The notes below the pieces were generated by a model. The model saw only the letters and a list, made by a program, of their open reading frames with translations, ran no database searches and had not been told where the DNA came from. Positions 24,687 through 33,416 of a stretch of DNA of 64,000 nucleotides are shown here, in pieces. Positions within the stretch are counted from its first letter, which is position 1. Every line of letters begins with the position of its first letter. Location of the stretch: NCBI GenBank assembly GCA_963843945.1, contig CAWJMF010000002.1:558001-622000 (forward strand). The letters run 5' to 3'. The stretch is from CAWJMF01 sp963843945 (GTDB lineage: Bacteria > Vulcanimicrobiota > Vulcanimicrobiia > Vulcanimicrobiales > Vulcanimicrobiaceae). The translations under genes were made by a program, and so were the position numbers.

Positions 24687-24687
24687 C

Positions 24688-25740
24688 TCAAAACTGAGCG
24701 AAAAAGCTCGAGCTCGCCGCGAGCGGGACCGCCGCGCGAGCGAAGCGCCGCGCGAGTGCTTCGCGATCGCGCGGCGGCGCCGCGCTCAGGATCGCACCGC
24801 TCTCTCCGGCCGAGCGCAGCATCAGCACGTCGACTTCGGCCGGCACGAGCGCCGTTTGGTACGGTTCTAAACGAACGCTGACGCCGCGCGATTCGAGCTC
24901 GACCGGCCGGTCGAGGGCGAGCACCGCGAGCGGCATGCCGTCGAGATCAAGACCGCGCAACTCGTCGTCGCAATCGACCCGCTCGAGGATGAAGTTGTGG
25001 TCCGCCACGAGCGCCGCGCGCTCCAGGCCGTCCAACTCGTAGCGGACCGGCTCGAGCGCCCCGGCTTCCGAGCGCCGGTAATCGAGCACGTCGGCGGCCT
25101 TGTCGACGTTCAGTTCACGCGGCTTGCCGTCGGCACCGAGGCGGTTGTAATCGAAAATCCGATACGTCAAGTCGCTGTTCTGCTGCGTCTCGAACAGGAC
25201 GATGCCGGCGCCGATGGCATGCAGGGTGCCGGCCGGCAGATAGAACACGTCGTGTGGTTTGACCGGAACGTGCCGCAACAGCTCGCCGAGCGAACCGTCC
25301 CGGACGCGCTCGAGATACTCGCCACGCGAGGTATCGCGATTCCAGCCAAGCACGATCGTGGCGCCCGGTTCGGCTTCTAGAACGTACCAGCATTCGGTCT
25401 TTCCATTGGGCTGGTGTTCGATGCGGCGAGCGTACTCGTCATCCGGATGCACTTGCACCGAGAGCGCCTGGCGCGCGTCGATCAGCTTGGTCAGCAGCGG
25501 AAAGGGGCGCGCCGGATCGAGCGCGCCGACGAGCGCACGGCCGAGTTCGCCGCGCAGTTCGGCGATGGTCTTTCCGGCGAACGCGCCCGTTGCGATCCGG
25601 TTCGCGTCCCAGCATTCCCAGGACTCCCCGATCTTGGCGTGCGGATCTCCGGGTTTGCCGTAGCGCGTTACCAGCGCGTCGCCGCCCCAAATGAGCTCGC
25701 GTTCCAACGGTTCGACGGGCAGCGCGGCGTGGAGACTCAT
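24688..25740 (-). CDS. manA: Mannose-6-phosphate isomerase, class I
   Basis: A 350-residue zinc-dependent isomerase interconverting mannose-6-phosphate and fructose-6-phosphate. Metal-site motifs are QVHPDD, GKTECWYVL and the His in AGTLHAIGAG. The opening ERELIWGGDALVTRYGK and ESWECW are family-typical. It is the short (about 350 residues) bacterial form. ATG at 25740 overlaps the preceding stop (ATGA). Co-location with a debranching enzyme fits sugar-phosphate recycling. Confidence 0.93.
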   Translation of the reverse strand: MSLHAALPVEPLERELIWGGDALVTRYGKPGDPHAKIGESWECWDANRIATGAFAGKTIAELRGELGRALVGALDPARPFPLLTKLIDARQALSVQVHPDDEYARRIEHQPNGKTECWYVLEAEPGATIVLGWNRDTSRGEYLERVRDGSLGELLRHVPVKPHDVFYLPAGTLHAIGAGIVLFETQQNSDLTYRIFDYNRLGADGKPRELNVDKAADVLDYRRSEAGALEPVRYELDGLERAALVADHNFILERVDCDDELRGLDLDGMPLAVLALDRPVELESRGVSVRLEPYQTALVPAEVDVLMLRSAGESGAILSAAPPRDREALARRFARAAVPLAASSSFFAQF

Positions 25741-26168
25741 CCCGCGAGCAGCGCGTCGATGCCGGCTTGTCCGATTTGCACGTCCTCCTCGGACGTACCC
25801 GAACTCACGCCGATTCCACCCACCACTTGGCCGTCGATGAGGATCGGCAATCCGCCGCCGGTGCCGGTCACGTTGAGCTGGGAAGCGAGGGCGAGGCGAA
25901 GCGCCTGCAGGATGTCACCGCCGGCTTCGTCGGCGGTGGCGCGCAGGCGGCGCGCCGCCGAGCGCGCCTTGGTGAGCGCGATTTCCACCGAAGCCGGCCG
26001 CGCGCCGTCCATCCGCGAAAAGGCGAGGAGATCGCCGCCGGCATCGACCACCGCGATGCATTCCGGAACGCCGAGTTGCGCCGCTTTCTTCTCGGCCGCG
26101 TGCACGAGCACGTGAGCTCCCTTGCACGAAAGCGCGACCCGGTTCCGCAGAACGAAAGCTTCGTCCAC
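25737..26168 (-). CDS. GlcG/HbpS family protein
   Basis: A 143-residue protein of the GlcG/HbpS (DUF336) family, with CIAVVDAGGDLLAFSRMDGA, then TKARSAARRL and the C-terminal GGGLPILIDGQVVGGIGVSS. Members include haem-binding redox sensors and accessory proteins of sugar or glycolate pathways; the role here is open. GTG at 26168 follows AGGTG at good spacing and is the first codon after a 33-residue ORF. The stop is embedded in the manA start. Confidence 0.85.
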   Translation of the reverse strand: MDEAFVLRNRVALSCKGAHVLVHAAEKKAAQLGVPECIAVVDAGGDLLAFSRMDGARPASVEIALTKARSAARRLRATADEAGGDILQALRLALASQLNVTGTGGGLPILIDGQVVGGIGVSSGTSEEDVQIGQAGIDALLAG

Positions 26169-26169
26169 G

Positions 26170-26271
26170 TTAGGGCACCTGCGGGTCGACGGCTGCGCCC
26201 GCGACGAAGGTGAGGTTCTGCCGGTCCGCCGGCTGGAACTCGCGGACCCAAGCACGCCGTTCTCGCTTCAT
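26170..26271 (-). CDS. 33-residue small ORF upstream of the GlcG/HbpS gene
   Basis: I read ATG at 26271 behind a strong GGAGG site, then 33 codons (MKRERRAWVREFQPADRQNL, ending DPQVP) and TAA at 26170-26172. One base separates it from the GTG of the next gene. The Arg-rich N-terminus and the excellent ribosome site argue that it is translated, either as a microprotein or as a leader peptide coupling expression of the operon. No family is recognised. Divergent from the secreted-type protein gene on the other strand. Confidence 0.5.
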   Translation of the reverse strand: MKRERRAWVREFQPADRQNLTFVAGAAVDPQVP

Positions 26272-26402
26272 TCGCCCTCCGACTCGATTGCAGGAAAAGG
26301 AGTATTCGGATCGCCGCCGTTTCACCGGACCTCGCCTTTCAGCGCTGCGCCAACGCCGCCGCGGCGATCGTCGAACAAGCCCCCGCCTTCGTCACCTATC
26401 GC

Positions 26403-27056
26403 GTGGCGACCCACGTGAGCGTCCCGGCGCTCGGGCGCGAACGCGACATCCTGCGCGAGGTGAAGGTGCGCACGCGCGACGACACGGCCGTCATCGTCGA
26501 CCTTCCCAACGGGGGAACGCAAATCGGCCGGGGGTTCCCGATCACGCCGAGCTTCGACGCGCTCTCCTACTTCGTGCTGCACTGGAAGATCGGGTTGCAC
26601 CAGGACGTCACCTCGTACGTCAGCGACGTCCAGCCGCTGCACTACAACAGCTCGCCGAACGACGCCGCCGACGTCGTCGTTTTTCGCCTGCGCCAGTACA
26701 AGGCGTTTTTCGCGAGCGATTCGAGCGACGCCCCGGACGGGAAAACGCACGTCACGCTCGAGCCCTACGACTTCGTCAAGAAGCAAGCCGCGAAGCCCGA
26801 CAACACGTTCTATCTGGCGGAGCTCTACATCGACAACGCTTCGGGCTTGCCTTCCGAGGTGACCTACAGCGGCGGCGACGACATTCGGTTCACGATCGAT
26901 TACGGCACGTACGACGGTCACTGGCTGGTACGTCACGCGCACTACGAAGAAACGCTGCACGGACCGTTGCGCATCGGGCGGCTGCACTTCAGCGCGGACG
27001 CCGTCTACGACGGCTACGCCTTCCCGGCCGTCGCGCCGGATCCGCGGCTCGGCTGA
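26403..27056 (+). CDS. Protein of unknown function (start unresolved)
   Basis: At least 217 residues, beta-rich, with DTAVIVDLPNGGTQIGRGFP, TFYLAELYIDNASGLPSEVT and a C-terminal LRIGRLHFSADAVYDGYAFP. I recognise no family. GTG at 26403 is the first canonical start, but in-frame sequence upstream (AFQRCANAAAAIVEQAPAFV) reads as real protein. A GGAG lies near 26300 with only an ATT behind it. A rare start or a small indel is likely, so the true N-terminus, perhaps with a signal peptide, may be missing. The stop overlaps the next ATG by one base (TGATG). Confidence 0.6.
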   Translation: MATHVSVPALGRERDILREVKVRTRDDTAVIVDLPNGGTQIGRGFPITPSFDALSYFVLHWKIGLHQDVTSYVSDVQPLHYNSSPNDAADVVVFRLRQYKAFFASDSSDAPDGKTHVTLEPYDFVKKQAAKPDNTFYLAELYIDNASGLPSEVTYSGGDDIRFTIDYGTYDGHWLVRHAHYEETLHGPLRIGRLHFSADAVYDGYAFPAVAPDPRLG

Positions 27057-28039
27057 TGCGCGCCGCGGTCTATGCCGGTACCGGCGGCCCCGACGTCATC
27101 GCGCTGCGCGAACTTCCCGAGCCGGTCTGCGGGAGCGACGACGCGCTCGTCGACGTCGCCTACGCCGGGCTGAATCGCGCCGACATTTTGGACCGCATGG
27201 GCGTCTACGGCGGCGGCAAGCGGCCGAGCGAAGTCGTTCCGGGTCTCGAGTTCGCGGGTACCGTCCGCGAGGTCGGAAGTCACGTGTCGAACGTGCGGCC
27301 GGGGCAGCGTGTGTGCGGTCTCGTGCCCGGCGGAGCTCACGCCGAAGTGCTGGTCGTGCAAGCCCAGACGCTCGCCGTCCTGCCTGCGGACGTCAGCCTC
27401 GAGGAGGGCGCGGCCATCCCCGAAGCCTTCTTGACCGCGTACGATGCCTTGTTTACGTTGGGGCAGTTGGGCATCGGGCAACACGTGCTCGTCCACGCGA
27501 TCGGAAGCTCGGTCGGCCTCGCCGCCGCGGCCCTGGCCAAGCGCGCCGGCGCCGTCGTTCTCGGCACCTCGCGTACCGCAAGCAAACTCGAACGCGCGCT
27601 CGCGGACGATCTGCACGCCGGGTTCTTACTCGAAGAAGGCTGGCCGAAACGCGCGATCGAGCTGAGCGGCGGGCGCGGCGTCGAGCTGATCCTCGACTTC
27701 GTCGGGGAACCCACGCTCGAGGGCAACGTCGCGGCGCTCGCTTCGGGCGGCCGCATCATTCAAATCGGCACGCTCGGAGGGCAGCGCGCCACGTTGTCGC
27801 TTGGGTCGTTGATGGTCAAACGCGGTTCGTTGATCAGCACCGTCATGAAGACGCGTCCGCTCGACGAGAAGATCGCGCTCGCGCGCGTGCTCGAACGGCG
27901 CCTCCTGCCGTTCTTCGCGCGCGGCGAACTGCGAGCCGTCATCGATCGGGTTTATCCGCTCGACGCTTTGCCCGAGGCGCACCGCGCGATGGAGGCCAAT
28001 GCCAACTTCGGCAAGCTGGTGATCGCGCTGCGGCCTTGA
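27056..28039 (+). CDS. NAD(P)H quinone oxidoreductase, zinc-independent MDR family
   Basis: A 327-residue medium-chain dehydrogenase/reductase of the zeta-crystallin/PIG3 (TP53I3) branch. It begins MRAAVYAGTGGPDVIALREL, has AYAGLNRADILDRMGVYGG and GLEFAGTV, and a cofactor-binding segment VLVHAIGSSVGLAAAALAK. It lacks the structural zinc Cys cluster. Such enzymes reduce quinones with NADPH. ATG at 27056 shares its A with the preceding TGA, so the two genes are translated together. Confidence 0.9.
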   Translation: MRAAVYAGTGGPDVIALRELPEPVCGSDDALVDVAYAGLNRADILDRMGVYGGGKRPSEVVPGLEFAGTVREVGSHVSNVRPGQRVCGLVPGGAHAEVLVVQAQTLAVLPADVSLEEGAAIPEAFLTAYDALFTLGQLGIGQHVLVHAIGSSVGLAAAALAKRAGAVVLGTSRTASKLERALADDLHAGFLLEEGWPKRAIELSGGRGVELILDFVGEPTLEGNVAALASGGRIIQIGTLGGQRATLSLGSLMVKRGSLISTVMKTRPLDEKIALARVLERRLLPFFARGELRAVIDRVYPLDALPEAHRAMEANANFGKLVIALRP

Positions 28040-28069
28040 AAGCCTAGCGTCCCGCGCCGGAACCGGATT

Positions 28070-28157
28070 AGGAGAGGGGGAGATTCGAACTCCCGAGACG
28101 TTCATCACGTCCTCCCGCTTTCGAGGCGGGTGCCTTCAACCACTCGACCACCTCTCC
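28070..28157 (-). tRNA. tRNA-Ser (anticodon CGA)
   Basis: Cloverleaf read on the minus strand: acceptor GGAGAGG/CCTCTCC, anticodon loop CTCGAAA between CCCGC and GCGGG, a long variable arm and TTCGAAT in the T loop. The long variable arm is class II and the anticodon CGA specifies serine. The discriminator is U (A at 28070 on the plus strand) rather than the usual G, and no CCA is encoded. Confidence 0.93.
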
Positions 28158-28242
28158 CGGCGGTCCGGCGCTCGAACCAGCCCCACTAATAGCACGCGCG
28201 GCTGGAGCGGTCCTGGCACTCCGCTCGCGAATCGGCAGCGGC

Positions 28243-28947
28243 ATGCGGCTCTCGCGCGAACGCTTCATCGTAACGGCCGGCGCGACGCTCGTCTCGCTCG
28301 GGAGCGCGCCGGCGGCTGCCAAGAAGACCGCGCCGATTCCCGGCTGCGTCTCGCCGGCGGTCGCCCCCGCGCCGGCGCCGCCGCGCAAGATCATGCTGAT
28401 CCGTCACGGCGAGAAGCCGACGCCCGTAGCGGGCGGCGTCGACCCCGCGGGCGCGAGCGATCCGAACTCGCTGCGCGTCGAAGGCTGGCAGCGCGCCGGC
28501 GCGCTGGTCCGGTTCTTCGCGACGCCGAGCTCTCCAAGCATCAGTCCGCCCGCCGCACTCTTCGCCGGCGCTTACCTCAAAGCCAAGCGCGGTGAAACCG
28601 TGGCCGACGTCAAGAGCATGCGCGCCTTCGAGACCCTCTCGCCGCTCGCCGCGCGCTTGAACCTGCCGGTTGACGCGTGCTACCCCGTTGGCGACGAAGC
28701 GGGGTTGGCAGCCGCGATCCTGCACCTCGGCGGCGTCGTGCTCGTCGCCTGGGAGCACCAGCATATCCCGCTCATCGCACGAGCGCTGCCCCTGCGCGAC
28801 GCAAGCGCGGTACCGGCCTGGCCGGGAGCGCGCTACGACATGGTCTTCGTTTTGGATTGGGACTCGGGCACGCAGCGCTATGCGTTTGCGCAAGTGCCGC
28901 AGCTGGTGCTCGCCGGCGATTCCGCCGCGCCTTTCCCCCAGCCCTAA
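28243..28947 (+). CDS. Secreted histidine-phosphatase-like protein
   Basis: A 234-residue protein with an N-terminal signal sequence (RFIVTAGATLVSLGSAPAAA). The histidine-phosphatase motif MLIRHGEKP (His55) is near the mature N-terminus. A second His in LVAWEHQHIP near residue 169 matches the later catalytic His of the phosphoglycerate-mutase-like superfamily. The substrate is unknown, probably extracytoplasmic. Its 3' end overlaps tadA on the other strand by four bases. ATG at 28243 has only a weak ribosome site. Confidence 0.72.
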   Translation: MRLSRERFIVTAGATLVSLGSAPAAAKKTAPIPGCVSPAVAPAPAPPRKIMLIRHGEKPTPVAGGVDPAGASDPNSLRVEGWQRAGALVRFFATPSSPSISPPAALFAGAYLKAKRGETVADVKSMRAFETLSPLAARLNLPVDACYPVGDEAGLAAAILHLGGVVLVAWEHQHIPLIARALPLRDASAVPAWPGARYDMVFVLDWDSGTQRYAFAQVPQLVLAGDSAAPFPQP

Positions 28948-29402
28948 GTTTTCTCCGCGCGCCGGTCCGCGAAGAACGCGCGCAGCTGTTCGCTCGCTTC
29001 GTCGGCAAGAACGCCCGGGACGACCGCGACCCGGTGGTTGACCGCCTGCGACGCGAAGACGTCGATGACGCTGCCTGCCGCACCGCCCTTCGGATCGCGG
29101 CAGCCGAACACGAGCCGCTCGACGCGCGCCGCAACGATCGCGCCGGCGCACATGCTGCACGGCTCCTTCGTGACGTACAGCGTCGCCTGGGGCAAGCGCC
29201 ACACGCCGAGCGCCGCCGCAGCCGCGCGGATCGCCAGGACTTCAGCATGCGCCGTCGGATCGGGACGGCGCTCCTTTTCGTTCTGCGCTTCGAAGCGGCG
29301 TTCGCCGCAAACCAGGACCGCACCGATCGGTACCTCGCCCGCACGCGCGGCATCGCCCGCGAGTTCGAGCGCGCGGCGCATCAGCGCCTCGTCGTCAAGC
29401 AT
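28944..29402 (-). CDS. tadA: tRNA-specific adenosine deaminase
   Basis: A 152-residue zinc-dependent deaminase converting the wobble adenosine (A34) of tRNA-Arg(ACG) to inosine. Zinc and catalytic residues are His52 and Glu54 in TAHAEV, and Cys82 and Cys85 in EPCSMCAGA. The substrate tRNA-Arg(ACG) is itself encoded about 4 kb away. ATG at 29402 overlaps the end of the patatin gene by eight bases. Confidence 0.93.
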   Translation of the reverse strand: MLDDEALMRRALELAGDAARAGEVPIGAVLVCGERRFEAQNEKERRPDPTAHAEVLAIRAAAAALGVWRLPQATLYVTKEPCSMCAGAIVAARVERLVFGCRDPKGGAAGSVIDVFASQAVNHRVAVVPGVLADEASEQLRAFFADRRAEKT

Positions 29403-31227
29403 TCAAACGCGGACGGATCACGAGATCGGGCAGCGGCCGCGGCGCATGCTCGTCGATCGCCCCTTCGCGCGCTAAGGCCTGAGCCAATTGATCGACGGCC
29501 AGCGTCAGTCCGGCGACGCGCTTGCGGACCTCGGGATCGTCGGGCAGCGGGTAGGTCTGATTCGGACGCGCTTTGGGATCGCTCGATTGAATCAGCGCGT
29601 CGTACGGCACGTCGGGGCCGACCGGGTCGTTGTAACCGGCGTCGAAACGCGCCAGGTAGGCGCGCAGCGTCGCCATCGTCGTTCGGTAGCGCAGCCAGCG
29701 ATGGTTCTCCCAGGACATCCCGCCGCCGGGTTCGAGCGTGCTCGGCGCCGCGAAGCGCTCGACGAGGAAGCGTCCGGCGAGCGTGCCCCGCCCTTTGAGA
29801 TCCTCGACGCGTTGCTCGTCCAGGTTCAGCTGCAGGCCGCCCTCCGCCGGAGTCAGCTCGATCGTGACGATGCGATCGCGGAATCCCGGAAGCTCGGCGA
29901 GCGTCGCGTCGGACCAGTTCTGCATGACGTTGAAGATCGCGCCCAAGAAAGCGAACAGCCCCTCGATCGGGTTGAACGGCGCGAGCCGTCCGCTCAGGTT
30001 CGAGCGCGCGTAGCGAATGCGCCCCGCGTCTTCGCCCGGAGCGGGCCGCTGCGGTTTCTCGTCGCTCGTCGCGCCCAGGTTGATCGCGAGGGTCGGACGG
30101 CGCGGCAGCGGCGAGTCGAAGAGTGCGATCGGAAAATTGCTCGAGGAACCCCCGTCGGAAAACCAGACCCGCTTGGGCGTCCCCGCCGGATCGTCGGCGT
30201 AGTCGACGGCGTAGAAGGGCACGGCGCTGAGCAGCAGCGGGAACGCGAGGCTCAGCCGCGTCGCAACGACGATCGGGAGATCCCCGACCAGCGGCAGCGC
30301 GTGGAGGTGCGGAAACGGTTTCGCGCCGGGCCGCGTCTTCTTCTCCAGCCACTCGACGACGTGCGGCGGAAAGTAGCGCGCCATCTCTTCGGACTTGAAG
30401 TAGTAGCGATCGAGCGGACAGGGCAAGGTATACGGCCGGCCTTCGCTTAGCGACGTCGCGCTCATCTGCAGGTCGATCGCGCGTTCGCCCGCCGGGTCTT
30501 CGGAGCCCTGAACGTTGGGGCCGGCCGACGGGTTCCAGAGCATCGCGAAGGTCAAGGGTGCGATGCCCGGCGGCAAACCTGCGGTCGATTCGAGTTCGCG
30601 CGTTAACCAGCTGCAGAGCGCGTCCGGGTTGTTGCGCGTCTCGTCGATGCCGCTCACCAAACCGTAGCCGTTGCGGGGCAGTACGCGCAGCGCTTCGAAC
30701 GCGCACGCCGCGAGGGCGCTCGCAAAGGCCCCGGCCAGCGCGACGGCGACCGAGACGAGCGCATGCGCGATCGCCGCGCCGCGTGGGACGAGTTGCGTCG
30801 CGGCCAGGAAACCGAAGGCGCCGGGCAGCGCACCGAGTACGGCTGCCAACGCATATTCGAGCGGAATCTTGGCGAGGCGCGCCGGCCAGCTCCCTCCGCT
30901 CACCGCGAGCCCCGTAAAACTATTGAAAAGCCGGCGCGTGATCCGGTTCGGCGCAAACAGTCCGAAAAGATGACCGCCCGTGCCGAGCCAGTCGGGCAAT
31001 TGCGCGAGCCGCTCGTAGCCCGCTTCCGCGTCTTCGGTTCCGGCGCGCCGCAGGCGGCGGTATTGCGCCGCGGCCGCGAGCGCGGCGGCGATCGCGCCGG
31101 CCGACGTCCCTCCGATGCTCTTCAAATCGAAGGCGCGCGAGATTTCGTAGATTGCCGAGGGGTAGACGATGCCGCCGGTCACCCCGCCTTTCATAACTAG
31201 ATCGCACGGGCGGCGCTCAGCACTCAT
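29395..31227 (-). CDS. Patatin-like phospholipase with internal membrane segments
   Basis: A 610-residue patatin-fold lipid acyl hydrolase. The Gly-rich oxyanion loop KGGVTGGIVYP is at 13-23, the nucleophile GTSAG gives Ser42, and the dyad Asp is Asp358 in SDGG (358-360). An insertion between these (about 120-180) is strongly hydrophobic, with two or three helices, so the enzyme is likely membrane-bound; this is not seen in ordinary bacterial patatins. It should cleave membrane phospholipids. It lies 61 bases downstream of a SLOG-like membrane protein on the same strand and probably forms a two-gene unit with it. Confidence 0.88.
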   Translation of the reverse strand: MSAERRPCDLVMKGGVTGGIVYPSAIYEISRAFDLKSIGGTSAGAIAAALAAAAQYRRLRRAGTEDAEAGYERLAQLPDWLGTGGHLFGLFAPNRITRRLFNSFTGLAVSGGSWPARLAKIPLEYALAAVLGALPGAFGFLAATQLVPRGAAIAHALVSVAVALAGAFASALAACAFEALRVLPRNGYGLVSGIDETRNNPDALCSWLTRELESTAGLPPGIAPLTFAMLWNPSAGPNVQGSEDPAGERAIDLQMSATSLSEGRPYTLPCPLDRYYFKSEEMARYFPPHVVEWLEKKTRPGAKPFPHLHALPLVGDLPIVVATRLSLAFPLLLSAVPFYAVDYADDPAGTPKRVWFSDGGSSSNFPIALFDSPLPRRPTLAINLGATSDEKPQRPAPGEDAGRIRYARSNLSGRLAPFNPIEGLFAFLGAIFNVMQNWSDATLAELPGFRDRIVTIELTPAEGGLQLNLDEQRVEDLKGRGTLAGRFLVERFAAPSTLEPGGGMSWENHRWLRYRTTMATLRAYLARFDAGYNDPVGPDVPYDALIQSSDPKARPNQTYPLPDDPEVRKRVAGLTLAVDQLAQALAREGAIDEHAPRPLPDLVIRPRLNA

Positions 31228-31288
31228 GGCGCTCGTTTACGGCTCGCGCCGGCCCGACCGTCCTGGCCCGTGCGGAAGGTGAGGCCGC

Positions 31289-33019
31289 TCACACGTGAAC
31301 GAGTTCCAGCTCCAACTGCCGGTGGAGGAGCACCCAATCGCCGTTCTCGAGCAGCGCTTCCCAGCCGATTTCCTGGATGACGCCCTGCGCGAACAGGTAG
31401 CGGCGCGCCAGTGGGGCGTTCTCCTCGGCCTCGAGCGCCAAGCGCGCGCGGTCGTAGATGCCGTGCATCATCGCGTAGCGGCGCGCGTGTTCGCGAAAAG
31501 CGCGGCGGCGGGGATAATCTTGCAAAAGCGCCGCCAGCACGGATAAGATCGCGATCAGGAAGATCGCCGGGTTGTGGAAGGTGTGCGCGAAGCCGCTCGG
31601 GACCGCGAGCTGCGAGGGCGAGAACGACTCGCGCCAGCCGATGCAGATGCCGATCGCGAAGAGCGTCGCGATCCCGACCGCGAACCACCACGGGACCTCG
31701 GCGAAGCGGCCGAACAAGCTCGACTGCAGCGCGTTGCGCCGGCCCGCGTCCGCGAAGTAGCGCAACTGGTCGGTGATGAATTCGCGCACCGCGACGATAC
31801 CCTCGGCCGGATCCACGACGAGGTCGCGGCGATCGAGATTGCGCGCCGTGCGGATCGCGACGCGGATCCAGTCGAGTTCGCTGCGCTGCCGGCGGATGTA
31901 GTAGTCGGCCACCGACGCGTCGACCCCGGCCAGGTCCCAAACGCGTTGCAGCGTGAGGCCGATGTCGAGCGCGCGATAGTCCAAAAAGCGATCCTGGTAG
32001 CGTCCGCGAACCGCGCGGCCGTGCGCGAAGATCGCCGCCCAGACGAGGACGACGTACGGGATCAGCAGCTCGTGCACGACCTGGGCGATATGACCGTAGA
32101 TCGCCAGCAGCAGCGCGGCGAAGAAAGCGGTGATGAAGATCGTCAGCGTTGCCGTCGTGGTGCGGCCCTGGTAGACGGTCGCAAGCCGCGAGGCGACGCC
32201 CGCGAGATTTTCGACCGCCGATCCGGAATCCGGCGGGGAAGGTGCGAAGCGCTGCGCGTCTTCGTTGAACTCTTCGATGCGGTCGTACTTGATCCGAAAC
32301 GGGTCGGCTTGGGGACCGGCCAGCACCTCCTCGCGCGTGATGACGCGCAACGCGAACGGCGGAAAAGCCGGCGGTCCGTGGTCGACGCGCGGCGTCGGAA
32401 TGTGGTAGACCGGTCCACGCTCGGGCGCGTCGAGCAGCGTCGGCTTGTAGGTGAGGTACTCGGGCGGAACGCCGCGCAAGCGGAAGTCGACGACCGCGGC
32501 GGTCCCGCCGACCTTGTCGGTCGGCTTCCCATCCCACAGGGCGACTACCACGTGCGCGGCTCGCGCGACGTGCGCGCCGACCAGCGCGTACTGCTTCGCG
32601 CGCCGTACCGGATCGGCCACGTTCTCGGCGTCGTTGCCGTCGACGAAGCCGACTTCGTACGGCTCGGCGTCGGCCGCAAGCAGCAAGTTCTCGAACTCGG
32701 CCAGCTGCTCGGCGCTGAAATCTTTCCGGTAGGCGTCGAGCGGGAGCGGGAGCGGAACGCGGAACGGGATGTTCCGCGCGATCGCTTCCCGGGCGAAGAG
32801 CCGGTCGCTGCCCGCGGCCAGCGGCGTGAGCGCCAGCAAGGGCGTCGCCGGATAGTCGGCGTTGAAACGCGCGAAGATCGCGCCGATTGCGGCACGCAGC
32901 GCTTCGGTATCTTCGGGCCGCGGATCGCGGTGGCCGGTTACCCCCACGATGATCGGCAAGCGCGTGGTGCTGGAGCGCGCACTCGATACGATGGGGAGTG
33001 GGGACACGCCTCGCATCAC
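31289..33019 (-). CDS. SLOG-like domain protein with four transmembrane helices
   Basis: A 576-residue protein. Residues 20-180 resemble a Rossmann-like SLOG/YpsA nucleotide-binding domain: GVTGHRD at 26-32, LAAGSDRL at 67-74, VVVALWDG at 157-164 and GGT at 171-173. Helical pairs at about 291-309 with 317-333 and 444-461 with 484-499 form two membrane hairpins, each followed by charged helical segments, reminiscent of SLATT domains that partner SLOG in nucleotide-signalling systems. The family call is from pattern, not a search. ATG at 33019 sits just below the tRNA-Arg(CCG); the patatin gene follows. Confidence 0.6.
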   Translation of the reverse strand: MMRGVSPLPIVSSARSSTTRLPIIVGVTGHRDPRPEDTEALRAAIGAIFARFNADYPATPLLALTPLAAGSDRLFAREAIARNIPFRVPLPLPLDAYRKDFSAEQLAEFENLLLAADAEPYEVGFVDGNDAENVADPVRRAKQYALVGAHVARAAHVVVALWDGKPTDKVGGTAAVVDFRLRGVPPEYLTYKPTLLDAPERGPVYHIPTPRVDHGPPAFPPFALRVITREEVLAGPQADPFRIKYDRIEEFNEDAQRFAPSPPDSGSAVENLAGVASRLATVYQGRTTTATLTIFITAFFAALLLAIYGHIAQVVHELLIPYVVLVWAAIFAHGRAVRGRYQDRFLDYRALDIGLTLQRVWDLAGVDASVADYYIRRQRSELDWIRVAIRTARNLDRRDLVVDPAEGIVAVREFITDQLRYFADAGRRNALQSSLFGRFAEVPWWFAVGIATLFAIGICIGWRESFSPSQLAVPSGFAHTFHNPAIFLIAILSVLAALLQDYPRRRAFREHARRYAMMHGIYDRARLALEAEENAPLARRYLFAQGVIQEIGWEALLENGDWVLLHRQLELELVHV

Positions 33020-33052
33020 GCTCTCCGAAACGTCCGGCTTAAAGAAGGTTCG

Positions 33053-33126
33053 TGCGCCCGGAGAGATTCGAACTCCCGATCTCAGCCTTCGGAGGGCCGC
33101 GCGTTATCCAGCTACGCTACGGGCGC
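33053..33126 (-). tRNA. tRNA-Arg (anticodon CCG)
   Basis: Minus-strand cloverleaf with acceptor GCGCCCG/CGGGCGC, D arm GCGT..ACGC, anticodon loop CTCCGAA and T loop TTCGAAT. Discriminator A; CCA not encoded. Confidence 0.95.
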
Positions 33127-33142
33127 ATAGGGAGGACCGCGC

Positions 33143-33385
33143 CTACTTCGGTTCCTCGGGGGAGACCGGCGCGGTCGACGTCGGCAGGTGCTTGAACAAG
33201 TCGAGCTTGTGGTCGACGAGTCCACGGTAGAACTTCCGGACGCAGTCGGGATGCCCGAAGAAATAGGTACGCGCGTACGCCAAATCGTCACCGGAAGAAT
33301 CGGGGACGTAATGCGAGATCTCGATTTCTTCCATCTGGCCCCGGTCGACCGGGTGGGGGCAGAAATCGCAGGGGATCGTTGACAT
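33143..33385 (-). CDS. Small Cys/His-containing protein of unknown function
   Basis: An 80-residue protein, MSTIPCDFCPHPVDRGQMEE at the N-terminus. CxxC at 6-9, followed by His and later HPDC, could bind zinc. The remainder is charged with a Pro-rich tail (PTSTAPVSPEEPK). It sits between tRNA-Met and tRNA-Arg(CCG) on the same strand. No family recognised; the Cys pattern and uninterrupted frame support it being real. Confidence 0.6.
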   Translation of the reverse strand: MSTIPCDFCPHPVDRGQMEEIEISHYVPDSSGDDLAYARTYFFGHPDCVRKFYRGLVDHKLDLFKHLPTSTAPVSPEEPK

Positions 33386-33416
33386 CGTACGCTGTTACCT
33401 ACCTTGAATGAATTCG

